Positions 45,690 to 54,617 of a DNA stretch of 59,410 nucleotides are shown one piece after another; the first letter of the stretch is position 1; each line of letters opens with the position of its first letter. Below the pieces are notes generated by a model that ran no database searches, was not told the DNA's origin, and saw nothing but the letters and a program-made list of their open reading frames with translations. This stretch comes from Deltaproteobacteria bacterium. GTDB lineage: Bacteria > Desulfobacterota > Desulfobacteria > Desulfobacterales > GCA-2748835. Made by a program: the position numbers and the translations under genes. The stretch covers positions 1 to 59,410 of the forward strand of contig PDTL01000025.1 in NCBI GenBank assembly GCA_002748835.1. The letters run 5' to 3'.

Positions 45690-47762
45690 ATGTCACCATT
45701 AGTTGCACCTGCACACTACAAACTCCTGGGCTTCCTGCCGACAGTGATCTTTTCGGTTCTCATACCCATCGTCGGCGTGGCGTTGTTTACGTACATCATG
45801 GCCAAGCGTATTCAACCCCTGGTCAAAGCTGCCCCGGATAACAGTCGTTTTGGCCAGATCCCCGAACGGTTAAAAAACATCGTCATGATCTGGCTGGGCC
45901 AGTGGCGTCAGCCGCGTTACATGATGGCCGGCGTTCTTCACATCGCGATTTTTTTCGGGTTTCTGGTTTTGTCCATCCGTTCCACCTCACTGGTGTTTGT
46001 CGGTATGGCAGAAAACTTCGCATTGCCCGGATTTGGGCACGATCAGTTGATCGGCATGGTTTACAATGTGGCCAAGGATTATGCGGCGACCTTTGTATTC
46101 ATCGCCTGTCTGGTTGCCGCCATCCGCCGCGGTGTGTTTCGTCCCGAGCGCTATGCGGTGCCCGAGGGCTGGCATGATCATACCGCTGAGGCAGTATTCG
46201 TCACCATCGTCATCATGACCCTGATGGTTTCAGAAAGCATGTTTGAAGCCGCACTGGTTTCTGCCGAGATCCAGAAAGGCATGCATGCGGCTTTCCTGGC
46301 GCCGGGTACGCTGGCATGGGTGTTCCGCAACCTGCTGCTCGACACGCCGGTGGAAAAACTGCAGACCATTCACGTGGCCAGCTACTATGTTCATGATTTC
46401 ACCTTTTTCTTTTTCCTCTGCTTCCTGCCCCTGGGGAAACACTTTCACGTGATCACCTCCCTTTTCAATGTTTTCTTCATGCGTGTAAAGACCGGTAACA
46501 TCAAGCCGGTAAAATACGGCATTACCGAAGAAGAACTCGAAGAGCTGGACAGTCTGGGCACCAAACAGCTGGAAGATTTCACCTGGAAGCACATCCTTGA
46601 TTTCTACACCTGTGCGGACTGCGGTCGTTGTGCCGACCAGTGCCCGGCCAACATCGTCGGTCGCCCCCTGGCACCTCGCCTGGTGACCATCAAAGGCCGT
46701 GACAAGGTATTTCAGAATTATCCATTGATGGGTGACGCCCTGAAGAGCGAGCCGCTGATTGGTGATATCTACAGTGAAGAGGAAATCTGGTCCTGTACCA
46801 CCTGTGGTGCCTGTGAACAGGAATGTCCCATCGGCATCGAATACATTGACAAATATGTTGACCTGCGTCGCGGCATGGTTGACGAAGGTATGGTTCCCCA
46901 GACCCTGCAAAAGCCCCTCAAGGCGCTCTCAAAACGCGGTAATCCCTGGGGTAAAGTCGAAAAGAAACGCGCCGACTGGACCAAGGCCATTGAAGAAGAC
47001 TGTCCGGTGAAAGTCGTTGCGAATGGAGATACTGCAGAGACGCTTTACTTTGTCGACAGTATTTCGTCTTATGATGACCGTATGCAGAGCATCTCCCAGG
47101 CCACTGCCAAGATCCTGAACACCGCGGGTGTTGATTTTGCGATCCTGGGTAAAGATGAAAAAGACAGTGGTAACGAAGTGGTCCGTTTTGGCGAAGAATT
47201 CCTGTTCCAGGATCTGCGTCGCCACAACACGGAAATGATCATTGAGTCCGGAGCCAAGAAGGTCGTGACAGCTGACCCGCATGCCTACAACGCCCTGAAG
47301 AACGATTACCCGGATTTGACTGTACCGGTCGAGCACATCAGCCATGTGTTGACCCGTTCTATTGCAGAGGGTAAAATCCGCCTGAAGAGCGTCATGGATC
47401 CGGACAAGGTCTACACCTATCACGATCCCTGCTACCTGGGCCGTCACAACGGTGTGTATGATGATCCCCGTAATGCCATGGATGCTATCGAAGGTCTGCG
47501 CCGGGTGGAAATGATCAAGTCCCGTGACCGCTCCTTCTGCTGCAGCGGTGGGGGGCTGATGCTCTTCTACGAACCGGAAGAAGAAGAGCGCATGGGCGTT
47601 CTCCGCGTCAAGATGGCAGCCAAGGCCGGTGCCAACGTGATCGTGACCGCCTGTCCGTTCTGTCTGGTCAATATCGAGGACTCTATCAAGGTTGCCGGTC
47701 TTGAAGGCAAACTGGAAGCCGTCGATTTTTGTGAACTGATCGAACAGCACATCGTTCGATAA
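45690..47762 (+). CDS. Membrane Fe-S oxidoreductase linked to ETF (EMO type)
   Basis: The 690-residue protein has about six N-terminal hydrophobic segments (about residues 10-280), resembling a NarI-like heme b membrane domain. Two ferredoxin motifs follow (C308, C311, C314, C318 and C369, C372, C375, C379), then a CCG domain (C581, C617-C618, C655, C658) of the HdrD type. Proteins of this build act with EtfAB as an ETF:menaquinone oxidoreductase in syntrophs and Geobacter. Here it is directly upstream of etfBA, so that role is well supported by context. The GGGAGAGGGAAGG ribosome site is strong. Confidence 0.9.
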   Translation: MSPLVAPAHYKLLGFLPTVIFSVLIPIVGVALFTYIMAKRIQPLVKAAPDNSRFGQIPERLKNIVMIWLGQWRQPRYMMAGVLHIAIFFGFLVLSIRSTSLVFVGMAENFALPGFGHDQLIGMVYNVAKDYAATFVFIACLVAAIRRGVFRPERYAVPEGWHDHTAEAVFVTIVIMTLMVSESMFEAALVSAEIQKGMHAAFLAPGTLAWVFRNLLLDTPVEKLQTIHVASYYVHDFTFFFFLCFLPLGKHFHVITSLFNVFFMRVKTGNIKPVKYGITEEELEELDSLGTKQLEDFTWKHILDFYTCADCGRCADQCPANIVGRPLAPRLVTIKGRDKVFQNYPLMGDALKSEPLIGDIYSEEEIWSCTTCGACEQECPIGIEYIDKYVDLRRGMVDEGMVPQTLQKPLKALSKRGNPWGKVEKKRADWTKAIEEDCPVKVVANGDTAETLYFVDSISSYDDRMQSISQATAKILNTAGVDFAILGKDEKDSGNEVVRFGEEFLFQDLRRHNTEMIIESGAKKVVTADPHAYNALKNDYPDLTVPVEHISHVLTRSIAEGKIRLKSVMDPDKVYTYHDPCYLGRHNGVYDDPRNAMDAIEGLRRVEMIKSRDRSFCCSGGGLMLFYEPEEEERMGVLRVKMAAKAGANVIVTACPFCLVNIEDSIKVAGLEGKLEAVDFCELIEQHIVR

Positions 47763-47825
47763 AATTTGGCAGCATCGGATGCCGCCGGTTTCGCCGGCAT
47801 CTCTGCGCAGCAGCTATTCACGTGG

Positions 47826-47850
47826 CGGCTGGAGCAACTTGCTCCAGCCG
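47826..47850. repeat. Perfect inverted repeat before etfB
   Basis: CGGCTGGAGCAA (47826-47837) and TTGCTCCAGCCG (47839-47850) are perfect 12-base arms around one base. No T tract follows, so it is not an intrinsic terminator. It ends 30 bases before the etfB start and would form a very stable stem in the mRNA, possibly an RNA stabiliser or processing site. Confidence 0.75.
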
Positions 47851-47879
47851 TTAACCATGATTAACTTGGGAGGAATAAC

Positions 47880-48662
47880 ATGGACATTCTGGTATGTGTG
47901 AAACGTGTTCCCGACATGGCGGAAAATGAGATTGAGATCGTTGATAATGACATCGATCGCGATGATCTTGTTTACTCTGTGAACGAGTGGGACAACTATG
48001 CAGTGGAAGAAGCGCTTCAGATCGTTGAGGCCCAAGGTGGCAGCGTTACCGTTGTGACTGTGGGTGATGACGAGTCTGACGAAGTCCTGCGCCGGGAAAT
48101 GGCAATGGGTGCTGAAAAAGGTATCCTGCTGACCGACGAAGATGCGTTTGAAGGCTCTGATCAGAAAGGTATCGCTACCATTCTGAAGGGTTGCGTTGAA
48201 AAAGGCAGTTATGATCTGATTATGACCGGTGCACAGGCAGATCAGGGTGCCGGTGCTGTCGGCGGTATGCTGGCCGCTATGCTGGATGTGCCGTATGCAT
48301 CCCTGGTGAATAAGGTTGAAGTGGGTGATGGCAAGCTGATTGTTGGCCGTGAAATTGAAGGCGGTAATCAGGAAATGAACGAAATCGAAATGCCGTGCGT
48401 TCTCTCCATCCAGACCGGTATCAATGAACCCCGTTACGTGGGTATCCGCGGTATCCGTAAGGTCGCTTCCGTAGACATTCCTGAATACGGCGCAGATGAT
48501 TTGGGCGTAGATGCAGCGACTGTCGGTGAAGATGCAGCCAAGACCAAGCGTGTTGACTACTTCATCCCCGAAACCGGTGAAGGCGCTGAAATGCTTGAAG
48601 GCAGCACCGATGAAATCATCGCCAAGCTCATCGAACACCTCAAGGCAAATGGAGGGCTGTAA
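47880..48662 (+). CDS. etfB: Electron transfer flavoprotein beta subunit
   Basis: The 260-residue EtfB begins MDILVCVKRVPD and shows NEWDNYAVEEAL, GAQADQGAGAVGGMLAA and the CVLSIQTGINEPRYVGIRGI segment, all family features. With EtfA it forms the FAD and AMP-binding heterodimer that takes electrons from acyl-CoA dehydrogenases. GGGAGGAATAACA precedes the ATG. Codons are richer in T-ending forms (GGT, GTT, GAT) than the surroundings, which suggests high expression. Confidence 0.96.
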   Translation: MDILVCVKRVPDMAENEIEIVDNDIDRDDLVYSVNEWDNYAVEEALQIVEAQGGSVTVVTVGDDESDEVLRREMAMGAEKGILLTDEDAFEGSDQKGIATILKGCVEKGSYDLIMTGAQADQGAGAVGGMLAAMLDVPYASLVNKVEVGDGKLIVGREIEGGNQEMNEIEMPCVLSIQTGINEPRYVGIRGIRKVASVDIPEYGADDLGVDAATVGEDAAKTKRVDYFIPETGEGAEMLEGSTDEIIAKLIEHLKANGGL

Positions 48663-48664
48663 TC

Positions 48665-49627
48665 ATGGCAAAAGTTTTTGCATATGTTGTACATAAAGAT
48701 GGCGTTCTGGATGAATCCGCAATGGAACTCATCGAAGCGGGTAAAAAACTCTCCAGCGATCCGGTTACCGCTGTTGTGACCGGTTCCGGTATTGATGCAG
48801 TGGCTGCGGCTGCGGCAGAAATTTTCCCAGAAGTCTATAAAATTGATGCTGCCGATCTGGCTTACCCGAACGCGGAAGTGGTTCGCAAGGCACTGGTTAA
48901 CGTACTGCCGGCAGATTCCATTGTTCTGTTCGCGCACAACACCTTTGCCATGGACTGCGCACCGGGTCTGTCCGTAAAAATGGATTCTGCGTTCTGCTCA
49001 GACATCGTTGGGATTGACGCCGTTGACGGCGACACCCTGAACGTTGTTCGTCAGGAATTCGGCGGCGAAGCCTCTACGCACAACACCGTTAACATTGCCG
49101 GCGGTGCGGTTCTGACCGTACGTCCAGGTGTTATTGCGCCTGACGAGTCCAAGTCTGCGGGCGGTGCAGTTGTGGATAAGTCTGGTGATGCCGGTGATCT
49201 GGCTGCCAAGCGTAAATTCATTGAAATTGTTGTTCCGGACACCGGCGGTGTTGACATCACCAAGGCTGATGTTCTGGTTTCTGTCGGTCGTGGTATTGAG
49301 TCCGAAGAGAACATTGATATTGCCAAGGAGCTCGCCGAAGCAATGGGTGCAGAAGTTTCCTGTTCTCGTCCCATCGTTGACGCCAAGTGGCTTGAGCCGG
49401 CACGTCAGGTGGGTACTTCCGGTAAAACTGTTAAGCCCAAGGTCTACATGGCAATGGGTATTTCCGGTTCCTTCCAGCATATGGGCGGTATCAAGGGTGG
49501 GTTCATCATCGCCGTGAACAAAAACCCGAACGCACCGATCTTCCAGGTTGCTGATGTGGGTGTTGTTGCCGACATCCTTGAATTCATGCCTGAGCTGCAG
49601 GAAAAAGTCGGCGAAGTGAAAGGTTAA
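48665..49627 (+). CDS. etfA: Electron transfer flavoprotein alpha subunit
   Basis: The 320-residue EtfA has the C-terminal FAD-binding domain with VSVGRGIESEENIDIAKELA, GAEVSCSRPIVDAKW, GTSGKTVKPKVYMAMGISGSFQH (parts: GTSGKTVKPKVY, MAMGISGSFQH) and NKNPNAPIFQVADVGVV. It starts 2 bases after etfB. There is no ferredoxin domain fused to it, so a simple dehydrogenase-linked ETF is likely instead of a bifurcating one; this is inference. Confidence 0.96.
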   Translation: MAKVFAYVVHKDGVLDESAMELIEAGKKLSSDPVTAVVTGSGIDAVAAAAAEIFPEVYKIDAADLAYPNAEVVRKALVNVLPADSIVLFAHNTFAMDCAPGLSVKMDSAFCSDIVGIDAVDGDTLNVVRQEFGGEASTHNTVNIAGGAVLTVRPGVIAPDESKSAGGAVVDKSGDAGDLAAKRKFIEIVVPDTGGVDITKADVLVSVGRGIESEENIDIAKELAEAMGAEVSCSRPIVDAKWLEPARQVGTSGKTVKPKVYMAMGISGSFQHMGGIKGGFIIAVNKNPNAPIFQVADVGVVADILEFMPELQEKVGEVKG

Positions 49628-49687
49628 TTCAGGCTTCAGGGGGGATACCCCGGCTGCTTGAGCTGCGTTGAGCTGTAAGGTTGGAAG

Positions 49688-49722
49688 AGCCTCCCCCGGC
49701 GTTTTGGGGGAGGCTTTTTTTT
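49688..49722 (+). terminator. Intrinsic terminator of etfBA
   Basis: Stem AGCCTCCCCC (49688-49697) pairs with GGGGGAGGCT (49706-49715); the loop is 8 bases and a T8 run follows. It closes the ETF operon. Confidence 0.93.
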
Positions 49723-49884
49723 GTGGCGCGCGCGCGGGTGGATCCAAAGAGATGGCGTGATGAAGGAATCTTTATTGAAATCAGATCTGGATTGTGCCAT
49801 TTTTATGAAGTGATCCGGATTCACAAGACAATCAGATTTGTCCCATCGACCTGATGAATGTTCCGGTAGAATGAAGGAGGAGAA

Positions 49885-51276
49885 ATGCGGTTGCTGCATG
49901 TCAAGTTTGGAACGATTGAAAAACAACTCGAAGGCGATGTGTCTGAGCTGAATGTCGGCCGTCAGCGGACAAATGATATTGTGGTCCAGGAGAATACCGT
50001 TTCCCGCCAGCATGGCCGTTTTCTCCGTCTGGAAGACGGTTATTATTTCGAAGACCTGAAATCCCGTAACGGATCCATGCTGATCACCGATGAAGGCATT
50101 ATTCCTGTTTGGGACACCCGGTCTCCGCTGCCTGAGGTCGGATGGATCCGGCTCGGCGGTGCGGACGGTCCCATGGTCCGGTTTGAGGAAAAGGACGCGG
50201 CTACAGGCAGGGTGAAAAACCCATTGAAACCGGGCATCGTCCAGCTGAACGACAAGGCGTTTGATGCTGCCACAGCTGCGTTTGAGGCGGTCATCACCGA
50301 GTACCCCGGCGAATGGAGCGCATACTATTTCTCAGGTGCATCCGCGCGTATGGAAGAGAACTGGGAACTTGCCGTACGCCGGTTTGAGCAGTACTTGCTG
50401 GTTCAGCCGCATGTTCCTGTGATGATGGAGCTGGCAAAGATTTACCGGACCATCGGTGTGGAAGAACGGGCCGTGGAGATATCTCGCCGGGTCGTGCAAT
50501 TGGCGCCTGGAAATGCCAGGGCCCATGCGGCAATTGAAGTGATGTCCGGAGGGATGCAATCGGAGGACCCGACTGGTGAGCAACTGCCTGAAATGGGCGT
50601 CGGCAGTTTTGACATGGCAACGGAGCGGGTACATCCCTTTGAGATTACAGGGCCTGCCATTCTGATGAAAGCGGTTCGCGAGCCGCTGTCCGCCCTCTTG
50701 TCAGCGGCATGGAAAACACAGGGAGAGCGGTGTGATTGCTGGCCAAAGCAGACTATCCCCGTCTGGCTGCGCCTGCCATGGTCAGATGATGCACCGGAAT
50801 CATCGCCGGATACCATCGGGATTGAAATGGATCCCCAGTATGTCGCGGATACCGAATTCTTTAAACGATATATCTATTATTCTTATGCCCAGTACCTGTT
50901 TGCTGTCATAACCGGATTTTCAGATGTGGACAGCTGGTGGCTCAAGGAAGGGTTTGCCCGCATGCTCACGGAAGATCTGCAGCCGTATCAGGAAAAGCAG
51001 CTTCAGTCCGTGCGTAAGATGGCAGAGTGGGTCTCCTTTGCCGCTGCAGGCAGTATGCCGCCGGTAAACGGATCTCAGTATCAGCTGGCCTTTACTTGTC
51101 TGGCATCTCAGAGTTTTGTCAGCTTCATCTGCCGGAGCAGAGGCTTTGAGTGGATGCGGCAGCTGTTTACAACACTCAAGGCTACATCCGAGCTGAACAC
51201 GGCCTTTAAACAGATGGGCTGGTCGGTAGAAATGGCAGAGCTTGAATGGCGGCATGCTATTGGAATTCCAGAATAA
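49885..51276 (+). CDS. FHA-TPR protein with a peptidase-MA-like C-terminal domain
   Basis: The 463-residue protein has an N-terminal FHA domain (about residues 15-90: LNVGRQRTND, SRQHGRFLRLED, KSRNGSML), a TPR-like region (about 105-215), and a C-terminal helical domain (about 290-460) with SWWLKEGFARMLTEDL. That last segment resembles the second Glu helix of gluzincin peptidases (MA clan), but the HExxH helix position reads YYSYAQYLF and is not catalytic. FHA domains bind phosphothreonine; no Ser/Thr kinase gene is nearby. GGAGGAGAA lies upstream of the ATG. A signalling scaffold is my inference. Confidence 0.72.
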   Translation: MRLLHVKFGTIEKQLEGDVSELNVGRQRTNDIVVQENTVSRQHGRFLRLEDGYYFEDLKSRNGSMLITDEGIIPVWDTRSPLPEVGWIRLGGADGPMVRFEEKDAATGRVKNPLKPGIVQLNDKAFDAATAAFEAVITEYPGEWSAYYFSGASARMEENWELAVRRFEQYLLVQPHVPVMMELAKIYRTIGVEERAVEISRRVVQLAPGNARAHAAIEVMSGGMQSEDPTGEQLPEMGVGSFDMATERVHPFEITGPAILMKAVREPLSALLSAAWKTQGERCDCWPKQTIPVWLRLPWSDDAPESSPDTIGIEMDPQYVADTEFFKRYIYYSYAQYLFAVITGFSDVDSWWLKEGFARMLTEDLQPYQEKQLQSVRKMAEWVSFAAAGSMPPVNGSQYQLAFTCLASQSFVSFICRSRGFEWMRQLFTTLKATSELNTAFKQMGWSVEMAELEWRHAIGIPE

Positions 51277-51674
51277 AGTTTCCTCATCCTAAGATAAATA
51301 AGCCAATTGAAAATGAAATCCGGTGCTCATGAAGCCGCCCTGAACGTATACTGATGCATGGGGGTATCGAATACGATGTTCTTACTTAGTCCCCTACCTG
51401 CGATCTGTTGTCCATGGCTTTTCAGGGCATTGATACAATAACCTGGCTGAGCAAAGTCCCAGAAAGACTGGTCTTGTTGAACAGGTTCCGGTGTATTTCC
51501 GCAGTCATTGGTACCGAAATTCTCTATGTTGATGTTCGGCGCGATGAATGGAATGATTTTTGTCAAGGAACAGGAGATACGGTGCTTTTGATCAGGGGGG
51601 CGGACGGAGCGTTCAAATTCAGCAGCCGCCAGAACGCAAAAAACCTCCTGATTATGCAGAAGGTTGATCGCAAG
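51277..51674. other. Gap between the FHA gene and tRNA-Leu
   Basis: No convincing gene lies here. An open minus-strand frame (51327 to the tRNA) and a plus-strand frame (51408 onward) both run into the tRNA and lack ribosome sites. The minus frame ends in a readable stretch (FWDFAQPGYCINALKSHGQQ...) that might be a decayed gene, but I do not recognise the family. Confidence 0.35.
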
Positions 51675-51761
<87 letters not shown>

Positions 51762-51820
51762 ATCCAGGGGCTGCTGAAATCGGAATCATTTAGCAGTTGA
51801 TTTCAACAACGAGAACACTT

Positions 51821-51847
51821 ATTATATCGTTTTATTTTTAATGTCAA
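51821..51847 (-). promoter_or_regulatory. Promoter of tRNA-Leu
   Basis: On the minus strand, perfect TTGACA (51842-51847) and TATAAT (51821-51826) hexamers are separated by 15 bases, shorter than the ideal 17. It is 59 bases upstream of the tRNA. Confidence 0.6.
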
Positions 51848-51892
51848 GCGGATTTTGAACAATTTTTTTGGATGAAATGAGCAGGCAACTGA

Positions 51893-52837
51893 ATGAAATT
51901 GATTACCGGATTAGACGCGATTGACCCGCCTTTTACAAGGACAGCCGTGACCATTGGAAACTTTGATGGTGTGCACCTGGGACATCTGGCATTGTTTGAG
52001 CAGACCCTTGAAAAGGCCGAAACAATCGACGGGACTGCTGTGGCCGTCACCTTTGAGCCGCACCCGATCAAAGTGGTCAAAAAAACCGGGCACCCACCCT
52101 TGATTACTTTGTTTGAACAAAAGGTGGAGTTGATCTCAAAGACCGGAATCGATGTGCTGATCTGTATCCCTTTTAATGAAGCGTTTTCAAAAATTACGCC
52201 CCGGAATTTTATCAAGGACATTCTCATCGATCGTGTGGGAATGCAGGCCATGGTGGTGGGGCCGGATTACTCATTTGGCCGAAACCGGGAAGGGAATATA
52301 GACGTCCTGAATTCCTTCTCAAAGGAATACGGCTTTGATCTGTCGGTATCCCGGTGGATTCCCACCTCGGCAGACACGTCACCTCGGATCAGCAGCACCC
52401 GTATCCGGGAGCTTGTCATGGCTGGGGAAGTGGAAAAGGCACCGGCACTGCTCGGACGGTATTATCAGCTCCGCGGACGCGTGGTCGAGGGGCGGAACCG
52501 CGGAGGTAAACTGCTTGGATTTCCCACAGCCAATATACATCTCACCGACGAACTCTGCCCCAAAACCGGCGTGTATGCTGTTACTGTCGAGACCGATGCC
52601 GGCATCTTTCCAGGGGTAGCAAATATTGGATACAGTCCGACCTTTGATGATTGTCAGTTTACCGTGGAGGTTCATCTACTTGACTTCAAAGAAGATATCT
52701 ACCACCAGACGATTCGGGTCAACATGATTCACCGGCTTCGCGGTGAGATTAAATTTTCCGGTATCAGTGCCCTGTCAGAACAGATCCGAAATGATGTTGC
52801 GGAAACACGAAAAATACTGGCGGCGGTTGAACGCTAG
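51893..52837 (+). CDS. ribF: Bifunctional riboflavin kinase/FAD synthetase
   Basis: This 314-residue RibF makes FMN and FAD. The N-terminal FAD synthetase domain has IGNFDGVHLGHLALF and SSTRIRELV. The C-terminal flavokinase domain has GKLLGFPTANI (with the PTAN motif) and FSGISALSEQIRNDV. The window also encodes several flavoenzymes, but there is no visible operon link. It is divergent from the tRNA gene. Confidence 0.95.
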   Translation: MKLITGLDAIDPPFTRTAVTIGNFDGVHLGHLALFEQTLEKAETIDGTAVAVTFEPHPIKVVKKTGHPPLITLFEQKVELISKTGIDVLICIPFNEAFSKITPRNFIKDILIDRVGMQAMVVGPDYSFGRNREGNIDVLNSFSKEYGFDLSVSRWIPTSADTSPRISSTRIRELVMAGEVEKAPALLGRYYQLRGRVVEGRNRGGKLLGFPTANIHLTDELCPKTGVYAVTVETDAGIFPGVANIGYSPTFDDCQFTVEVHLLDFKEDIYHQTIRVNMIHRLRGEIKFSGISALSEQIRNDVAETRKILAAVER

Positions 52838-52921
52838 CCTGCAGGGTGGTATAAAAGCGTCGTTTGCCGGACCCTTCCGGATAAACCGTCAAGGTGGAAC
52901 CTTAATCGGAAGACGGGATCG

Positions 52922-53983
52922 ATGAATCTGAAGTGGGTGCTCTCGCTGGCTGCAGGTGTGGGTATCTCGGTGCTGACACTGTGGCTGGTCTTTCGGAACG
53001 TACCTGTGGATGATTTGGTCCGTGTGTGGGGACGCGTGCGGTACCTGTGGCTGATTCCGGGAGCGGTGCTCTGTTGGGTCGGTTTTCTCGTGCGTGCAGT
53101 TCGGTGGCGAATCATTCTGGCGCCGAGCCGGGAGGTTGATTTTCTGACCGCCTATCATCCGTTGATGATCGGCTTTATGCTCAACTGTGTACTTCCCGGT
53201 CGCATCGGTGAAATGGCGCGGCCGGCCCTGTTCCGCCAGAAAACCGGGTTACCCTTTTCCACAGGCCTGGCCACGGTGGCGGTCGAGCGGGTGTTTGACC
53301 TGCTCTTCATGGTCTGCGCTCTGGTGGCGGTGATGCTGTTTGTGACTCCGGATCCGGATCTGTCGTTCACCTTTCACGAACAGACACTGAACAGCGATAC
53401 CCTGATCCGTCTCGGAAAGCGGATGGCCCAACTGGCCCTGGTGCTTCTTGCGGGCGTCAGTTTGATCTGCTGGGAACGGGTGCGATCCCTGCTTCGCTGT
53501 TTCATCGGCGGGGTCCCAAGATACTTCGGTGCGTGGGAATCCGTGGTTCGGAAAAGGGTAACAGATCCGGTGACCCTTCTGCTGGAGCATGTGGCCAGCG
53601 GACTGGAGTTGCTGAAGCAGCCGGCCCGGCTGCTGCAGTGTCTGTGGCTGACAGTGTTGATCTGGTGCCTTCAGGCCGTATCTTGGTGGACGGTTGTCCA
53701 GGGCTTTCCAGGGCTTTCGCTGAGCCTGGCAGATAGCTTTGCTGTTCTGATTGTGGTCTGCTTTTTTATTGCGCTGCCCGCAGCACCGGGTTTCTGGGGA
53801 GTCTGGGAAGTCGGGGGAACCGTTGCTATGGTATGGTTGGGCGTGGATACGGTCAATGCCGCCGCCTATACCCTGGTCAATCACGGTGTGCAGTTGTTTC
53901 CCGTGATTCTGGCCGGACTGGTTTCGGTTTTTATCAGTGGGGTGAGCCTTCGGCGGGCCACTGCCGTAGGGTCGGCAGCCTGA
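52922..53983 (+). CDS. Flippase-like membrane protein (UPF0104/LPG synthase TM family)
   Basis: This 353-residue integral membrane protein has about seven to eight hydrophobic segments. The LPHAWRW-like region appears as GFLVRAVRWRIIL, followed by MIGFMLNCVLPGRIGEMARP and ATVAVERVFDLLFM, characteristic of the lysylphosphatidylglycerol synthase TM/flippase-like family. It lacks the cytosolic synthase domain of MprF, so lipid or polyprenyl-linked substrate transport is the best guess. It stands between ribF and def on the same strand. Confidence 0.85.
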   Translation: MNLKWVLSLAAGVGISVLTLWLVFRNVPVDDLVRVWGRVRYLWLIPGAVLCWVGFLVRAVRWRIILAPSREVDFLTAYHPLMIGFMLNCVLPGRIGEMARPALFRQKTGLPFSTGLATVAVERVFDLLFMVCALVAVMLFVTPDPDLSFTFHEQTLNSDTLIRLGKRMAQLALVLLAGVSLICWERVRSLLRCFIGGVPRYFGAWESVVRKRVTDPVTLLLEHVASGLELLKQPARLLQCLWLTVLIWCLQAVSWWTVVQGFPGLSLSLADSFAVLIVVCFFIALPAAPGFWGVWEVGGTVAMVWLGVDTVNAAAYTLVNHGVQLFPVILAGLVSVFISGVSLRRATAVGSAA

Positions 53984-54089
53984 TGTCTGCCTGACACTGT
54001 TATTTTTAATCACATGCGCCCCAGCCGCCGTCACCGGCACAATCCTGTGGATCGGCAGCGGGCCTGCGCAGCAGATGTGTGGGAGTATC

Positions 54090-54608
54090 ATGGCACTTCT
54101 TGATATCATTACCTTTCCGAATCCAATGCTGGCAGGACCGTCGGAGCTGATCCATCCGGATGAGATCAACGACGATCTGCAAAAATTGATAGAAGATATG
54201 GCGGACACCCTGTATGAAGCACCGGGGGTCGGTCTTGCCGCCGTTCAGGTGGGTATTCCCCGATCTCTCGTGCTCATTGACCCGGAACCGGATCCAGTGG
54301 CGCGCAATTTCACCGTATTGATCAATCCGGAAATCGTCTCCCAAGACGGTTCGTTTCTTTCTGAGCAGGAGGGGTGCCTGAGCGTGCCAGATTACCGGGC
54401 TGATGTGAACCGTTACGATTCGGTGGTGGTCGAGGCCCTGGACCGTAACGGCGTGCCCATACGAATCGAGGCAGAGGGGTTTGAGGCTGTGGTGTTTCAG
54501 CACGAAATCGATCATACCCGCGGCATTCTCTTTATTGACCGGATCAGCAAACTCAAACGGCAGCTATACCGGCGAAAGCGGATGAAACAACTGAAATCAA
54601 AAAGGTAG
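54090..54608 (+). CDS. def: Peptide deformylase
   Basis: This metalloenzyme removes the formyl group from nascent proteins. The 172 residues show motif 1 GVGLAAVQVG (Pro of the usual GLAAPQ replaced by Val), motif 2 EGCLSVPDYR with the metal Cys, and motif 3 QHEIDHTRG with the HExxH. The start at 54090 (MALLDIITFP) matches the family; the frame upstream to 54075 adds five residues. It is followed 9 bases later by fmt, the usual def-fmt pair. Confidence 0.94.
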   Translation: MALLDIITFPNPMLAGPSELIHPDEINDDLQKLIEDMADTLYEAPGVGLAAVQVGIPRSLVLIDPEPDPVARNFTVLINPEIVSQDGSFLSEQEGCLSVPDYRADVNRYDSVVVEALDRNGVPIRIEAEGFEAVVFQHEIDHTRGILFIDRISKLKRQLYRRKRMKQLKSKR

Positions 54609-54617
54609 TGTCAGCAC

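Noticed and set aside
47826..47850. Inverted repeat as a terminator of the Fe-S gene
   Set aside because: No T tract follows on either strand and etfB begins 30 bases later, so read-through is expected.
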